Of a stretch of 64,000 nucleotides of DNA, positions 1-7,579 are shown in pieces. This DNA comes from Antrihabitans stalagmiti (lineage in GTDB: Bacteria; Actinomycetota; Actinomycetes; Mycobacteriales; Mycobacteriaceae): NCBI RefSeq assembly GCF_016482825.1, contig NZ_JAEMNV010000003.1, forward strand, positions 434,001 through 498,000. Reading direction: 5' to 3'. Position 1 is the first letter of the stretch. Each line of letters starts with the position of its first letter. A model generated the notes under the pieces. It ran no database searches. It saw only the letters and a program-made list of their open reading frames with translations, and had not been told where the DNA came from. The position numbers and the translations under genes are program-made.

Positions 1-1
1 T

Positions 2-814
2 TTCGGCCCACTCGGGCTTGCGGGTGCCGCGACGCCGACCGCGCTGTGGGGCTACTCCGGTGGTGCCATCGCCAGCAGCTGGGCTGTCGAAGAGCAGCCG
101 ACCTACGCCCCGGAGTTGAACATCAAGGGCGCGGCGTTCGGTGCGCCCGAGCGCGATCTCGAGGCGTCGCTCCGGTCCGTCAACGGAGCTCTGCTCGCCG
201 GTCTCATCCCGCTCGCGCTGTCGGCGATCGGTAAGGATTCTCCGGAGTTCGAAACCGAACTCGCGAAGTATTTGACCCCGCAGGGCAAGGCGATCGTCGA
301 CGAGACCCGCAACCACTGTGCCTCGCAGAATGTGCTGAGCAACATCTGGATTCGGTACGAGACCTTTCTCAACGCCCCCATCGAGGTGGTCCTGGCCAAC
401 CCGGTTCTGCGGCGCGAGATCGACATCCGCGGGGTGAGCGACCGAACCCCCGAGGTGCCGGTCTACGTCTACAACGGTGTCACCGAAGAGGTCGCGCCGA
501 TCGTCGGGACGGACAAGCTGGTCAACGGGTACTGCGCACGGGGTGCCGCGGTGACGTATCGCCGTGAAGAGCTGCCCCCCAATCCTGCGCCGCAGATCCT
601 GACCACCCACGGCACCGTTGTCGCCACGGGCGGACCGGCCGCGTTCAAATGGCTGAAGGAGCGCCTGGCTCCAGGTGCACCGACGCCGTCCGGTTGTGAC
701 ATCCGGACGGTGCCGAGCACACTTCTCGAGCCTGGTGTCGCGGCGGAGTTGCCGCCGTTTGTTGCGACTGCTCTGTCGATGATCGTCGGTCTGCCGATCG
801 GGAGCGGGCGCTGA
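2..814 (+). CDS. Secretory lipase (LIP family, PF03583), 5'-truncated by window edge
   Basis: The reading frame is open from base 2, so the N-terminus, including any signal peptide, lies outside the window. The visible part starts just before the nucleophile motif GYSGGA, the Gly-X-Ser-X-Gly elbow of alpha/beta hydrolases. The later block TTHGTVVATGGPAAFKWLKE matches the conserved region around the catalytic His in the LIP family (Candida antarctica lipase A type). At the usual acid position the sequence reads GVTEEVAP, where relatives normally have Asp (nDEivP), so a Glu may serve. Such actinobacterial proteins are exported and hydrolyse triacylglycerols or other lipid esters. The family call is firm; the substrate is not known. 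It converges with the SDR gene that ends five bases away. Confidence 0.85.
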   Translation, partial: FGPLGLAGAATPTALWGYSGGAIASSWAVEEQPTYAPELNIKGAAFGAPERDLEASLRSVNGALLAGLIPLALSAIGKDSPEFETELAKYLTPQGKAIVDETRNHCASQNVLSNIWIRYETFLNAPIEVVLANPVLRREIDIRGVSDRTPEVPVYVYNGVTEEVAPIVGTDKLVNGYCARGAAVTYRREELPPNPAPQILTTHGTVVATGGPAAFKWLKERLAPGAPTPSGCDIRTVPSTLLEPGVAAELPPFVATALSMIVGLPIGSGR

Positions 815-819
815 GACCG

Positions 820-1704
820 CTACAGGTCGTAGAGCATCTTCAGCGCGTCTGCTGAGCCTTCGTCGTCGGACAGACGCTTCGGATCGATGAAGAAGTCCGG
901 TGCGAACGAGGTCTGCCCCGGCTTGTGGCTGTATGCGGACAGGTCGGTGATGCCTTCTTCGGCGAGGACGTCTTCGACGATCGCGGTGTTGCCCGTGTAG
1001 TCGACGTCGCGGCGCAGCATGATGGCTGCCGCGTCGGCGACGATCTGCGGCGTGCGTGAATGCGCGACCCCTTCGTCGCCGCCGAGCAGGTTCTGGACTG
1101 CAGCGGTCGCGATGGCGGTCAGCGGCCAAAGGCAGTTCGCCGCAACGCCGTTCGCGCGTTCGGTCTGCGCGACGCCGAGCGTGACGATGCTCATGCCGTA
1201 CTTGGAGACCGTGTATGCCGACGGTGCGAACCAGGTCGGGTCGAGGTTGAGCGGCGGCGACAGCGTCAGCACACGTGCGTGCTCGGATTCGCGAAGGTGC
1301 GGCAGGCAGGCCTGCGTAACGACGAAGGTCCCGCGCACGTTCACCGACTGGATCAGATCGAAGCGTTTCATCGGCAGCGACCCGATATCGGCAAGGTTCA
1401 GAGCGCTCGCGTTGTTGATACACAGGTCGAGACCGCCGAATCTTTGCACCGTCTTGGCGACGGCCTCGGCGACACCGTCCTCGTCACGGATGTCGCCGAC
1501 GATGGGTAGGACCTCGGCGCCCAACGCTCGCAGCTCGTCGGCGGCTTCGTGAATTGTGCCGGGCAACTTGGGATTCGGGGTGTCGGTCTTGGCGATCATG
1601 GCGATGTTCGCGCCAGCACGTGCGAGCGTGCGAGCGATCTCCAGACCGATGCCACGGCTACCGCCACTGATGAAGGCCGTCTTGCCGGCAAGCACATCCG
1701 TCAC
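820..1704 (-). CDS. Short-chain dehydrogenase/reductase, HSDL2-like
   Basis: This is a 294-residue SDR. It has the nucleotide-binding motif GGSRGIG near the N-terminus, the NNAS motif, and the catalytic Ser...Tyr-x3-Lys set (LTLSPP, then YTVSK). The stretch IAKTDTPNPKLPGTIHEAA after the second strand is characteristic of the hydroxysteroid dehydrogenase-like 2 subgroup. It should carry out NAD(P)-linked oxidation or reduction of a lipid-like alcohol or ketone. I chose the GTG at 1704 because its GTGA overlaps the stop of the upstream SnoaL-like gene, indicating translational coupling. A longer frame extends upstream but runs through that gene. The actual substrate cannot be read from the sequence. 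Confidence 0.9.
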   Translation of the reverse strand: MTDVLAGKTAFISGGSRGIGLEIARTLARAGANIAMIAKTDTPNPKLPGTIHEAADELRALGAEVLPIVGDIRDEDGVAEAVAKTVQRFGGLDLCINNASALNLADIGSLPMKRFDLIQSVNVRGTFVVTQACLPHLRESEHARVLTLSPPLNLDPTWFAPSAYTVSKYGMSIVTLGVAQTERANGVAANCLWPLTAIATAAVQNLLGGDEGVAHSRTPQIVADAAAIMLRRDVDYTGNTAIVEDVLAEEGITDLSAYSHKPGQTSFAPDFFIDPKRLSDDEGSADALKMLYDL

Positions 1705-2117
1705 TTGGCTGCCTCTGCTGCTGCGTGGGCTTGCGCCATCTGTTCCATCGCGGCGGCGAACTGTACGGACATCTTCTCGGCGAAGAGGGTGACGGCCTTG
1801 AGCGGCCGGAGCATAACGGTGAATTCGTCGATCAGTCCGTCTTCGCGGGTGTGCAGGAAGTCGCAACCCTGGATGTCCAGACCGCCGACCTTCGCGTTGA
1901 AGACGAGCGCGTGATCAACGTCGCCCTCGCCGCCGATCTCCTTGGCGTAGGTGAGGTCTTCGAAGACGTTCGACACAGCGCCGAGGATCGCTCCGACAGT
2001 GTCGCGGCCGTGGTACGGCTTATGCGCGATGGGGCTACGGAAGACGACGTCCTCGGCGAGGAGCTGTGGAAGCGCGTCCCACTGCTTGGCTTCGACTGCG
2101 GCGCGGAACGGGTGCAT
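1701..2117 (-). CDS. SnoaL-like / NTF2-fold protein
   Basis: The product has 138 residues with the cone-shaped NTF2/SnoaL pattern: a helical start (HPFRAAVEAKQWDALPQLLAEDVVFRSP), then strands with YHGRDTV and DEFTVMLRPL. Such proteins act as small isomerases, hydrolases or ligand-binding partners. An AGGA lies six bases before the ATG. The C-terminus is a long Ala-rich helix. It is the first gene of a two-gene unit with the SDR and is transcribed away from a TetR gene across an 18-bp palindrome, so it is probably under that regulator. Catalytic function is unproven. Confidence 0.8.
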   Translation of the reverse strand: MHPFRAAVEAKQWDALPQLLAEDVVFRSPIAHKPYHGRDTVGAILGAVSNVFEDLTYAKEIGGEGDVDHALVFNAKVGGLDIQGCDFLHTREDGLIDEFTVMLRPLKAVTLFAEKMSVQFAAAMEQMAQAHAAAEAAK

Positions 2118-2145
2118 AGGTGGTCCTGTCGGTTCGACGGCAAAC

Positions 2146-2163
2146 GTATAACAACTGTTATAC
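2146..2163. promoter_or_regulatory. Perfect 18-bp palindrome, candidate TetR operator
   Basis: The sequence GTATAACAACTGTTATAC has two 8-bp arms (GTATAACA and TGTTATAC) around AC. It sits between the divergent SnoaL/SDR unit and the TetR gene at 2205, the expected position for an autoregulatory operator. Binding by that TetR is inferred. Confidence 0.7.
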
Positions 2164-2204
2164 CATTGTGTTATTGCAGCGTCTACAACATGAAGGCGAC
2201 CGAT

Positions 2205-2855
2205 ATGAGCAAGCGGCGAGCCGACCCCGAGATGCGTTCTCGGCTACTCGAAGCTGCGGCAAAACTGCTGGCAGTGGAGGGTCCGAGCGCGCTGACCACG
2301 CGGCGGACCGCGGCCGAGGCAGGCGCGACGACGATGGCCGTCTACACACATTTCGGCTCGATCGGTGACCTCGTCGATGCCGTTGTCGACGAGGGTTTCG
2401 CTCGGTTGTCCGACCTCTTCGACGATGTCGAGCGGACCGACAACCCCGTCGCCGACCTCGCAGGGCTGTCGCGTGCGTACGTGACCAATGCACTGTCGAA
2501 TCCGCATCTGTACGCGGTGATGTTCGGTAGCGCTTCGCTTGGCGGCTACCGTCCGAACACGCCCGACGAACTCAGCGCGGGCAAGTACACCTTCGACGAG
2601 ATCATCGAGGTGACAGGCAGAGCGATTGCCGCAGGCCAGATCGTCGCCGACGACGCGACGAATGTCGCCGCACAACTGTGGAGCACGCTGCACGGCGTCC
2701 TGATGCTGCACACCGCCGGCTACTTCGGTTCAGGACGTGAGGCAGCCGAACGCATCCTGGTTCCGGCGCTGATCAACCTGATGACGGGGTTGGGCGCGGA
2801 TCCGGCGATCGTTGATTCGGTTGTCGCACAGGGGCAGAGCGTCAGTACGAACTGA
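2205..2855 (+). CDS. TetR/AcrR family regulator
   Basis: The protein has 216 residues. The N-terminal HTH is typical of TetR: RSRLLEAAAKLLAVEGPSALTTRRTAAEAGATTMAVYTHFGS, with the recognition helix ending in VYTHFGS. The rest is the helical ligand-binding domain. The ATG at 2205 is preferred because AAGG lies eight bases upstream; an ATG at 2190 is in frame but has no ribosome site. It is divergent from the SnoaL-like/SDR pair across a perfect 18-bp palindrome and so probably represses that pair and itself. The effector is unknown. Its stop codon abuts the stop of the convergent reductase gene. Confidence 0.9.
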   Translation: MSKRRADPEMRSRLLEAAAKLLAVEGPSALTTRRTAAEAGATTMAVYTHFGSIGDLVDAVVDEGFARLSDLFDDVERTDNPVADLAGLSRAYVTNALSNPHLYAVMFGSASLGGYRPNTPDELSAGKYTFDEIIEVTGRAIAAGQIVADDATNVAAQLWSTLHGVLMLHTAGYFGSGREAAERILVPALINLMTGLGADPAIVDSVVAQGQSVSTN

Positions 2856-3965
2856 TCAGAGATCGAGTACGAGTCGATCGCCTGCGGCACGCGAAACACA
2901 GACCAGCATGTCGCCGCGGTCGCGGTCCTCGTCGATCAGCGCGGTGTCGCGGTGATCGACCGAACCCTCCAGCACTCGAACGATGCACGTACGGCAGAAC
3001 CCCTGCTGGCAGGAGTATGCGATGTTGGGCCGTTTCTGTCGGACCACTTCGAGCACGGTTCGATCCGCGGGCACCTCGACGGTTTCGCCCGTTCGCGCCA
3101 ACTCCACTTCGAAAGCGGTGCCGTCGACGACAGGTGGCGCCGAGAAGCGTTCGTAGTGGAACTCGACCTCAGGGTTGTTGCGTAGGACGTCGAGCATCCC
3201 GCCGATCATCGGGACCGGACCGCACGTGTAGATGGCGGTGTTCGGTCGGACATCGTTCAGCAGCTCTTTGGGGTCGGGCAGGCCGTGCTCGTCGTCGGTC
3301 CGGATGGTTACCCTGTCACCGAATTCGGCGACCTCGTCGAGGAACGGCAGCGAATCACGACTGCGACCCGTGTAGGTCATCGTCCAATCGAGTTGCAGTC
3401 GCTGCGCCAGCCGAGCCATCGGCAGAATCGGCGTGATCCCGATACCGCCCGCGACGAAGTGCAGATGCTTGGCGGGTGACCCGAAGCCGGGCGCCGCGAA
3501 ACCGAAGCCGTTGTGGGGTCCGCGAACCTTGATCTCGGATCCGACCTGCAGCTCGTCGTGAATCTCTATCGAGCCGCCGTTGCCCTCGGGTATGCGGCGC
3601 ACAGCAATTCGATAGCGCCGCCGATCCGCGGGATCGCCGCACAGCGAATACTGCCGTTGCCGACCCGAGGGCAGCCGTAGATCGAGATGTGCGCCCGGGT
3701 GCCACGGCAGTAGCTCGTGATCGTCCGGTGCAGCGAGAATCAGGCTGATGACGTTCTCGTCCTGCGCCTCGACTCGTTTGTCGAGAATCACCATGGTCGT
3801 CGTGTTGTCGTCCACGCGAGATTTGACCGCGCCCCGGTGGATCAACATCGACCAACGGACGTATCCGCCGATGAACCTGTCGTAGAACCGGATCGTCAGG
3901 TCACGGTCGCGCCGCCCGTACAGATTGGGTGGAACGACCTTGGGCGCCGGTCGATAACCGGTCAA
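2856..3965 (-). CDS. PDR/VanB-type flavin and 2Fe-2S oxidoreductase
   Basis: This 369-residue electron-transfer protein has three parts. A flavin domain carries RQYSLCG (about residue 108), an NAD(P) domain carries GGIGITP and ends in CGP, and a C-terminal plant-type ferredoxin domain carries CQQGFCRTC plus a distal Cys (MLVC) for the 2Fe-2S cluster. This order is that of phthalate dioxygenase reductases, which pass electrons from NAD(P)H to an oxygenase. The TTG at 3965 overlaps the stop of the PF10118 gene (TTGA), consistent with an operon, but no clear ribosome site is seen, so the exact start is uncertain. It may feed electrons to the PF10118 protein encoded upstream; this is inference. 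Confidence 0.88.
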   Translation of the reverse strand: MTGYRPAPKVVPPNLYGRRDRDLTIRFYDRFIGGYVRWSMLIHRGAVKSRVDDNTTTMVILDKRVEAQDENVISLILAAPDDHELLPWHPGAHLDLRLPSGRQRQYSLCGDPADRRRYRIAVRRIPEGNGGSIEIHDELQVGSEIKVRGPHNGFGFAAPGFGSPAKHLHFVAGGIGITPILPMARLAQRLQLDWTMTYTGRSRDSLPFLDEVAEFGDRVTIRTDDEHGLPDPKELLNDVRPNTAIYTCGPVPMIGGMLDVLRNNPEVEFHYERFSAPPVVDGTAFEVELARTGETVEVPADRTVLEVVRQKRPNIAYSCQQGFCRTCIVRVLEGSVDHRDTALIDEDRDRGDMLVCVSRAAGDRLVLDL

Positions 3966-4879
3966 GACGCCGCAGCCCGTGCGGCGGGCGATTTGGCCAG
4001 GTAGGCAAGGGCCTGTGCCGTATTGCCGACCGATTCGGGTGAGTAGCCAGGCTTGAGGCAGAGGAGGAGGCTTTTGCCGATCATCGGAAGGGTCGGCAGC
4101 GCGCCGCGGTACATCGCGCCGAACACGCGACCCAGCGTCTTTGCGTAGCCGGGGTTGTCCATCGACGGATCTTCGTGGGTCAGGTACTTCGTGCCCCTGA
4201 CCACGAAGATGAGCAGGCTTGCCACACCGAGGACCATCGTCGTGTTGCGACGGAAGTAGCCGACCTCGAAGTATTCCGCGACGTCATGGGCAACGTGGCG
4301 ATGTTCGACTTCCTCGGCACCGTGCCACCGGTAGAGGTCGAGCATGCGGGGTTCGCCACCGAACTTCTCGAGGTCGGCATTGATGATCCAGTCGCCGAGG
4401 AACGCGAACATGTGCTCGAGACCGGAGATGACGGCAAGCCGCTCGACCAGGTACTGCTGCTGCGCCGCGGGACGGATACCGGGACGAGGGCCGATGATTC
4501 TGCGGAACAGGAACTCGACGTGGTCGACGAAGCTGCGTGCGTCGATGTCGTGCGCGGCGAGGAACTCCCAGATCACCTTGTCGTGCGTTTCGGCGTGCAT
4601 CGACTCCTGGCCGATGAAGCCGAGCACGTCTTCGCGCAGCTTCTGATCCTTGATCAGCGGCAACGCCTCGGTGAACGTCGCGCAGAACATCCGCTCGCCC
4701 TCGGGGAGCAGCAGGGTGAGTGCGCTGATCAGATGCGATGCGGTCGGCTCGTCCGGCATCCAGTGCAACGGGGTGTCCGCCCAGTCGAACGTGACGTTGC
4801 GGGCGTGCAGGTCGACCTTGCCGGGGTCGGTGATCGACTTGTCCGGGGTGGCGACGGTGTCGCGACCGAGCAGTTTCAC
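3962..4879 (-). CDS. PF10118 metal-dependent hydrolase-like protein (paralogue 1)
   Basis: The protein has 305 residues. Conserved acidic/His helices are visible: LLPEGERMFC, GFIGQESMHAETH, SGLEHMFA and WHGAEEVEHRHVAHDV. The spacing of E, ExxH and E..EH suggests a ferritin-like di-metal centre. PF10118 members are annotated as metal-dependent hydrolases, but few have been studied. The GTG at 4879 is chosen because AAGGAG lies five bases upstream and GTGA overlaps the stop of the alpha/beta hydrolase. A membrane-associating hydrophobic stretch (VLGVASLLIFVV) follows the metal helices. With an upstream hydrolase and a downstream reductase, an oxidative role is as likely as a hydrolytic one. Two further paralogues lie at about 24 kb and 51 kb. 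Confidence 0.85.
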   Translation of the reverse strand: MKLLGRDTVATPDKSITDPGKVDLHARNVTFDWADTPLHWMPDEPTASHLISALTLLLPEGERMFCATFTEALPLIKDQKLREDVLGFIGQESMHAETHDKVIWEFLAAHDIDARSFVDHVEFLFRRIIGPRPGIRPAAQQQYLVERLAVISGLEHMFAFLGDWIINADLEKFGGEPRMLDLYRWHGAEEVEHRHVAHDVAEYFEVGYFRRNTTMVLGVASLLIFVVRGTKYLTHEDPSMDNPGYAKTLGRVFGAMYRGALPTLPMIGKSLLLCLKPGYSPESVGNTAQALAYLAKSPAARAAAS

Positions 4880-5844
4880 AGGGACTCCTTCGTTGCGGCG
4901 GTGTCGGATTCGGTGGTGAGCGACTCGATGAACGTCGTTGCAAGTTCTGCGATCAGCTCGGGTCGGGAGTACGGCAACCAGTGCCCGGCTGCCACGTCGA
5001 CGCGGCGGAGGTCGGCGACCCACCTGCCGGTGTCGTCGTAACCTGCGGGGCGAACCGCGACATCGCGGGTGTTGACGATCAACTGGACAGGGACCTCGGT
5101 GCGGCGCTCGCGCGGGTGCAGCAGACGCTCGACGATGTTGGCGCGGTAGTACCGCAGACCGCTGATCATGTCCGCGCGCAGCGTCTCGGAGAACTCGAGA
5201 TGCTGGTCCGGCATTGCTTCCATGATTCGCAGGGCCTGGGTCCATATGCGCTCGGTGCCTGCAACTCGGAAGAACGCGTCGGGAATGACGGGCAGCTTGA
5301 AGAACCCTGTGTAGGCCGACGAGAGCAACTGGCTGATCGGCCCCCACAGGTTGCGCGGCGTCGGGTTGGACAGCCGATCGCGAACCCATTTGCCCAGATG
5401 GTCGAGGTTCGGGCCGGAGATCGAGGTGAAGGAAGCGATCCGGTTCGCGGCGCCTGGCTCACATACCGCGTCCCATGCAGTCACCGAACCCCAGTCGTGC
5501 GCGACGACGTGCGCGGGCTGATCAGGACTGACCGCGTCGATGACAGCGAACAGATCCTTGGCTAGTTCGGCAAGCGCGAAGTCGTCGACACCGGCTGGGT
5601 CGGTCGACTGGCCGTGGCCGCGGACGTCGTACGCAACGACGTGAAAACGGTCGGCGAGCAGCGGCACGACGGCGTTCCACAGGTGGTGGGTGTCGGGCCA
5701 GCCATGGATGAGGACGACGGTTTCGGTGCGCGAGTCGCGAGGTCCGTACTCGAAGACAGCTAGCTCGATCGGACCGTTCCGGACGGTCGATCGGCGGGGC
5801 GCGGTGACCTCGCGCGCATCGGGAGCGAGACGGATCAACTTCAT
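4876..5844 (-). CDS. Alpha/beta hydrolase (epoxide hydrolase/dehalogenase-like)
   Basis: This 322-residue hydrolase has the oxyanion motif HGWPD, the nucleophile elbow AHDWGS (Asp nucleophile, as in epoxide hydrolases and haloalkane dehalogenases rather than Ser esterases), and a terminal GHWLPYSRP with the catalytic His. I take the ATG at 5844, which has AGGA five bases upstream; an ATG at 5850 directly abuts that site. It is the first gene of an operon with a PF10118 protein and a PDR-type reductase, each joined by overlapping stop/start codons. It is divergent from a TetR gene across a long intergenic region with a 15-bp tandem repeat. The substrate is unknown. Confidence 0.88.
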   Translation of the reverse strand: MKLIRLAPDAREVTAPRRSTVRNGPIELAVFEYGPRDSRTETVVLIHGWPDTHHLWNAVVPLLADRFHVVAYDVRGHGQSTDPAGVDDFALAELAKDLFAVIDAVSPDQPAHVVAHDWGSVTAWDAVCEPGAANRIASFTSISGPNLDHLGKWVRDRLSNPTPRNLWGPISQLLSSAYTGFFKLPVIPDAFFRVAGTERIWTQALRIMEAMPDQHLEFSETLRADMISGLRYYRANIVERLLHPRERRTEVPVQLIVNTRDVAVRPAGYDDTGRWVADLRRVDVAAGHWLPYSRPELIAELATTFIESLTTESDTAATKESL

Positions 5845-5893
5845 TGTCATCCTGTCGGGATCGATTCCAACCTCGGCGGTGAGGCAGGACGCC

Positions 5894-5928
5894 GTACCTT
5901 CGGAAACGATAAGCGTTACTTGCGGTAC
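5894..5928. promoter_or_regulatory. Symmetric 35-bp interrupted dyad, candidate operator
   Basis: GTACC (5894-5898) and GGTAC (5924-5928) flank an inner pair AACG (5905-5908) and CGTT (5914-5917). The six-base gaps are equal on each side, so all four blocks share one centre. It lies just upstream of the alpha/beta hydrolase operon and opposite a TetR gene. The regulator assignment is inferred. Confidence 0.4.
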
Positions 5929-6043
5929 GACCAAACTTGAGAATCGCGCCTTCTTGGCGCTGTGTCAAGTGGGACGCAGGCGGCGCCCACCTCGTGTCAG
6001 GCTTTATGCCGCAGTAACACATACCCGTGCAGAGCGTGGCAGT

Positions 6044-6145
6044 ATCGACCGCAAAGTTATCGACCGCAAAGTTATCGACCGCAAAGTTATCGACCGCAAA
6101 GTTATCGACCGCAAAGTTATCGATCGCAATGTATCGACCTCAAAG
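6044..6145. repeat. 15-bp tandem repeat, about seven units
   Basis: Five exact copies of ATCGACCGCAAAGTT (6044-6118) are followed by a 14-bp variant (6119-6132) and a partial variant (6133-6145). The block fills the space between the alpha/beta hydrolase operon and the GTG start of the divergent TetR gene, ending about ten bases before that gene's GGAGG. There are no spacers, so it is not a CRISPR array. It may be an array of protein-binding sites or a slippage-prone tract that changes promoter spacing. The rest of the 324-bp gap shows only the dyad at 5894-5928. Confidence 0.95.
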
Positions 6146-6168
6146 AGAAGGCGCGGAGGCGAACCGCA

Positions 6169-6864
6169 GTGACCGAGTCGAGGTCGGCCGAGGACGGCCA
6201 AACGAGCGTTCGAGACGAATTCGTCGACGCGGCATACCGTGTGATCGACGCGCAAGGTCCGGATCCGAGTATGGACGACATTGCGCGCGAGGCGAATACG
6301 AGCAAACCGCGGTTGTATCGCTACTTCGCAGACAAGGACGACCTCTACCGCGCCGTCGCACAGCGGATGGCTGACGACATATTTCGACGGATTCGGCCGG
6401 ACTTCAATTTTGTTCTGAGCTCTCCTGAGACAACGCTCGGGGAAACGATTCGCGCATTCACCGACGTGGTTGCCGAGCATCCCGGGGTCTTTCGATTTCT
6501 TGCCCGCAGTCGGTCGCAGTACGGCGGCGAGGGCACCGGGTTTCCACTCGACATCGGGCGGGATGTCGCGCGCAAGATGGTCAGCATCGCCGAAGCGGTC
6601 TTGAAGTCGGTCGAGGTCGAGACGTCCGGCATGGAGTTGGCGGTGTATGCCGCAGTGGGGGCAATGCTCGCGTCGACCGACTACTGGTTGGAGTCGACTG
6701 CGGCCGGGGACCCGCTGGACAAGGACAATTTCGTGGTTGTGGTGACGCCCTTGATCTGGGGAATCATCGACTCGCATCTGAGGCGACTCGGCGTCGTCAT
6801 CGATGCGGAACAGCCGATCTTCGTCAGCCTCGCCAACATCCGTGAAGCAGGCTCGGGCTCGTAG
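6169..6864 (+). CDS. TetR/AcrR family regulator
   Basis: The protein has 231 residues with an N-terminal TetR HTH (VRDEFVDAAYRVIDAQG..., MDDIAREANTSKPRLYRYFADKDDLY) and a helical C-terminal domain with IWGIIDSHLRRLGV. The GTG at 6169 is supported by GGAGG nine bases upstream; longer frames would translate the tandem repeat. It faces the hydrolase/PF10118/reductase operon and most likely controls it. The intervening region carries both a long dyad and a 15-bp repeat array, so its operator could be unusual. Its 3' end converges with the next TetR gene. Confidence 0.9.
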   Translation: MTESRSAEDGQTSVRDEFVDAAYRVIDAQGPDPSMDDIAREANTSKPRLYRYFADKDDLYRAVAQRMADDIFRRIRPDFNFVLSSPETTLGETIRAFTDVVAEHPGVFRFLARSRSQYGGEGTGFPLDIGRDVARKMVSIAEAVLKSVEVETSGMELAVYAAVGAMLASTDYWLESTAAGDPLDKDNFVVVVTPLIWGIIDSHLRRLGVVIDAEQPIFVSLANIREAGSGS

Positions 6865-6870
6865 GTAGCG

Positions 6871-7509
6871 TCAGCTTGGTGGTCTGAACAGTAGTTCGCA
6901 CAGCGTGCTGTACCACCACGATTCGATGCGGTCGGCGTCCCAATCACGTTCTCGGCGAAGGATGTCGAAGGTTTCGAACGAGCACATCACCGCGAAGATG
7001 TCCAAGGCTCGGGTTGTGTCGACGCCCGACCGCCACGTCGTTGCCGGCCAGCTACCGAACACTTCTCGACGAATGGCGTCACCGCGTCCGCGGCCTTCTC
7101 TGTATGCCGAATCGAGGGCATCGTTCTGGCGACGTCCTTCGAGGATGATGCGGATGACGTCGCCGGACAGTTCGAAAAGGCGGCGGTCGAACCCGACCAT
7201 CGCGCGTAGCTGAGCAGCAGGATCGCCTGCGCCGGCTTCGAGTTCTGCCGATACTCGGGCGATGTCGGCCTGAGAATCGGCGCTGTCGATCAGCGCGATC
7301 GCCAACCCGGATTTGTTGCCGAACGTGGCGTACACGGTTGCTTCGGAGACACCTGCAGATTCGGCCACCGACCGGACCGTGGTGCCCGACCAGCCCTGGG
7401 CGACAAAACGTTCCCGCGCCGCCCGAGCGATCAGCATTCGGGTGTGCTCGGCCTGCTGCGCACGCAACGACGACCGATACGGGCGAGCGCTCGTCGATTC
7501 GGAGGTCAT
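6871..7509 (-). CDS. TetR/AcrR family regulator
   Basis: The product has 212 residues. The HTH region reads HTRMLIARAARERFVAQGWSGTTVRSVAESAGVSEATVYATFGNKSGL, standard for TetR. The C-terminal half is rich in Arg and Trp (DIFAVMCSFETFDILRRERDWDADRIESWWY). The ATG at 7509 has a short AGGA just upstream; a longer frame reaches into the divergent membrane gene. It is divergent from the membrane-protein gene at 7580 with only about 70 bases between them, and an interrupted inverted repeat lies there. It probably regulates that gene. Confidence 0.9.
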   Translation of the reverse strand: MTSESTSARPYRSSLRAQQAEHTRMLIARAARERFVAQGWSGTTVRSVAESAGVSEATVYATFGNKSGLAIALIDSADSQADIARVSAELEAGAGDPAAQLRAMVGFDRRLFELSGDVIRIILEGRRQNDALDSAYREGRGRGDAIRREVFGSWPATTWRSGVDTTRALDIFAVMCSFETFDILRRERDWDADRIESWWYSTLCELLFRPPS

Positions 7510-7545
7510 TTTCCTACTGTACTCGATTGGGATTGTTAGTCTATA

Positions 7546-7569
7546 TTCACTGAGTAAGTCTCTAGTGAA
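7546..7569. promoter_or_regulatory. Interrupted inverted repeat, candidate TetR operator
   Basis: TTCACT (7546-7551) and AGTGAA (7564-7569) are perfect 6-bp arms separated by 12 bases, between the divergent TetR gene and the membrane-protein gene. The inner ACTGAGT adds a smaller symmetry. The length of 24 bp fits TetR-family sites. Confidence 0.45.
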
Positions 7570-7579
7570 ATGAGGAACA

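Noticed and set aside
4175-5041. Plus-strand frame opposite the PF10118 paralogue 1
   Set aside because: It mirrors a well-conserved gene with overlapping operon partners and has no recognised motif.
6044-6145. CRISPR array
   Set aside because: Units are contiguous 15-mers with no spacers and no cas genes nearby.
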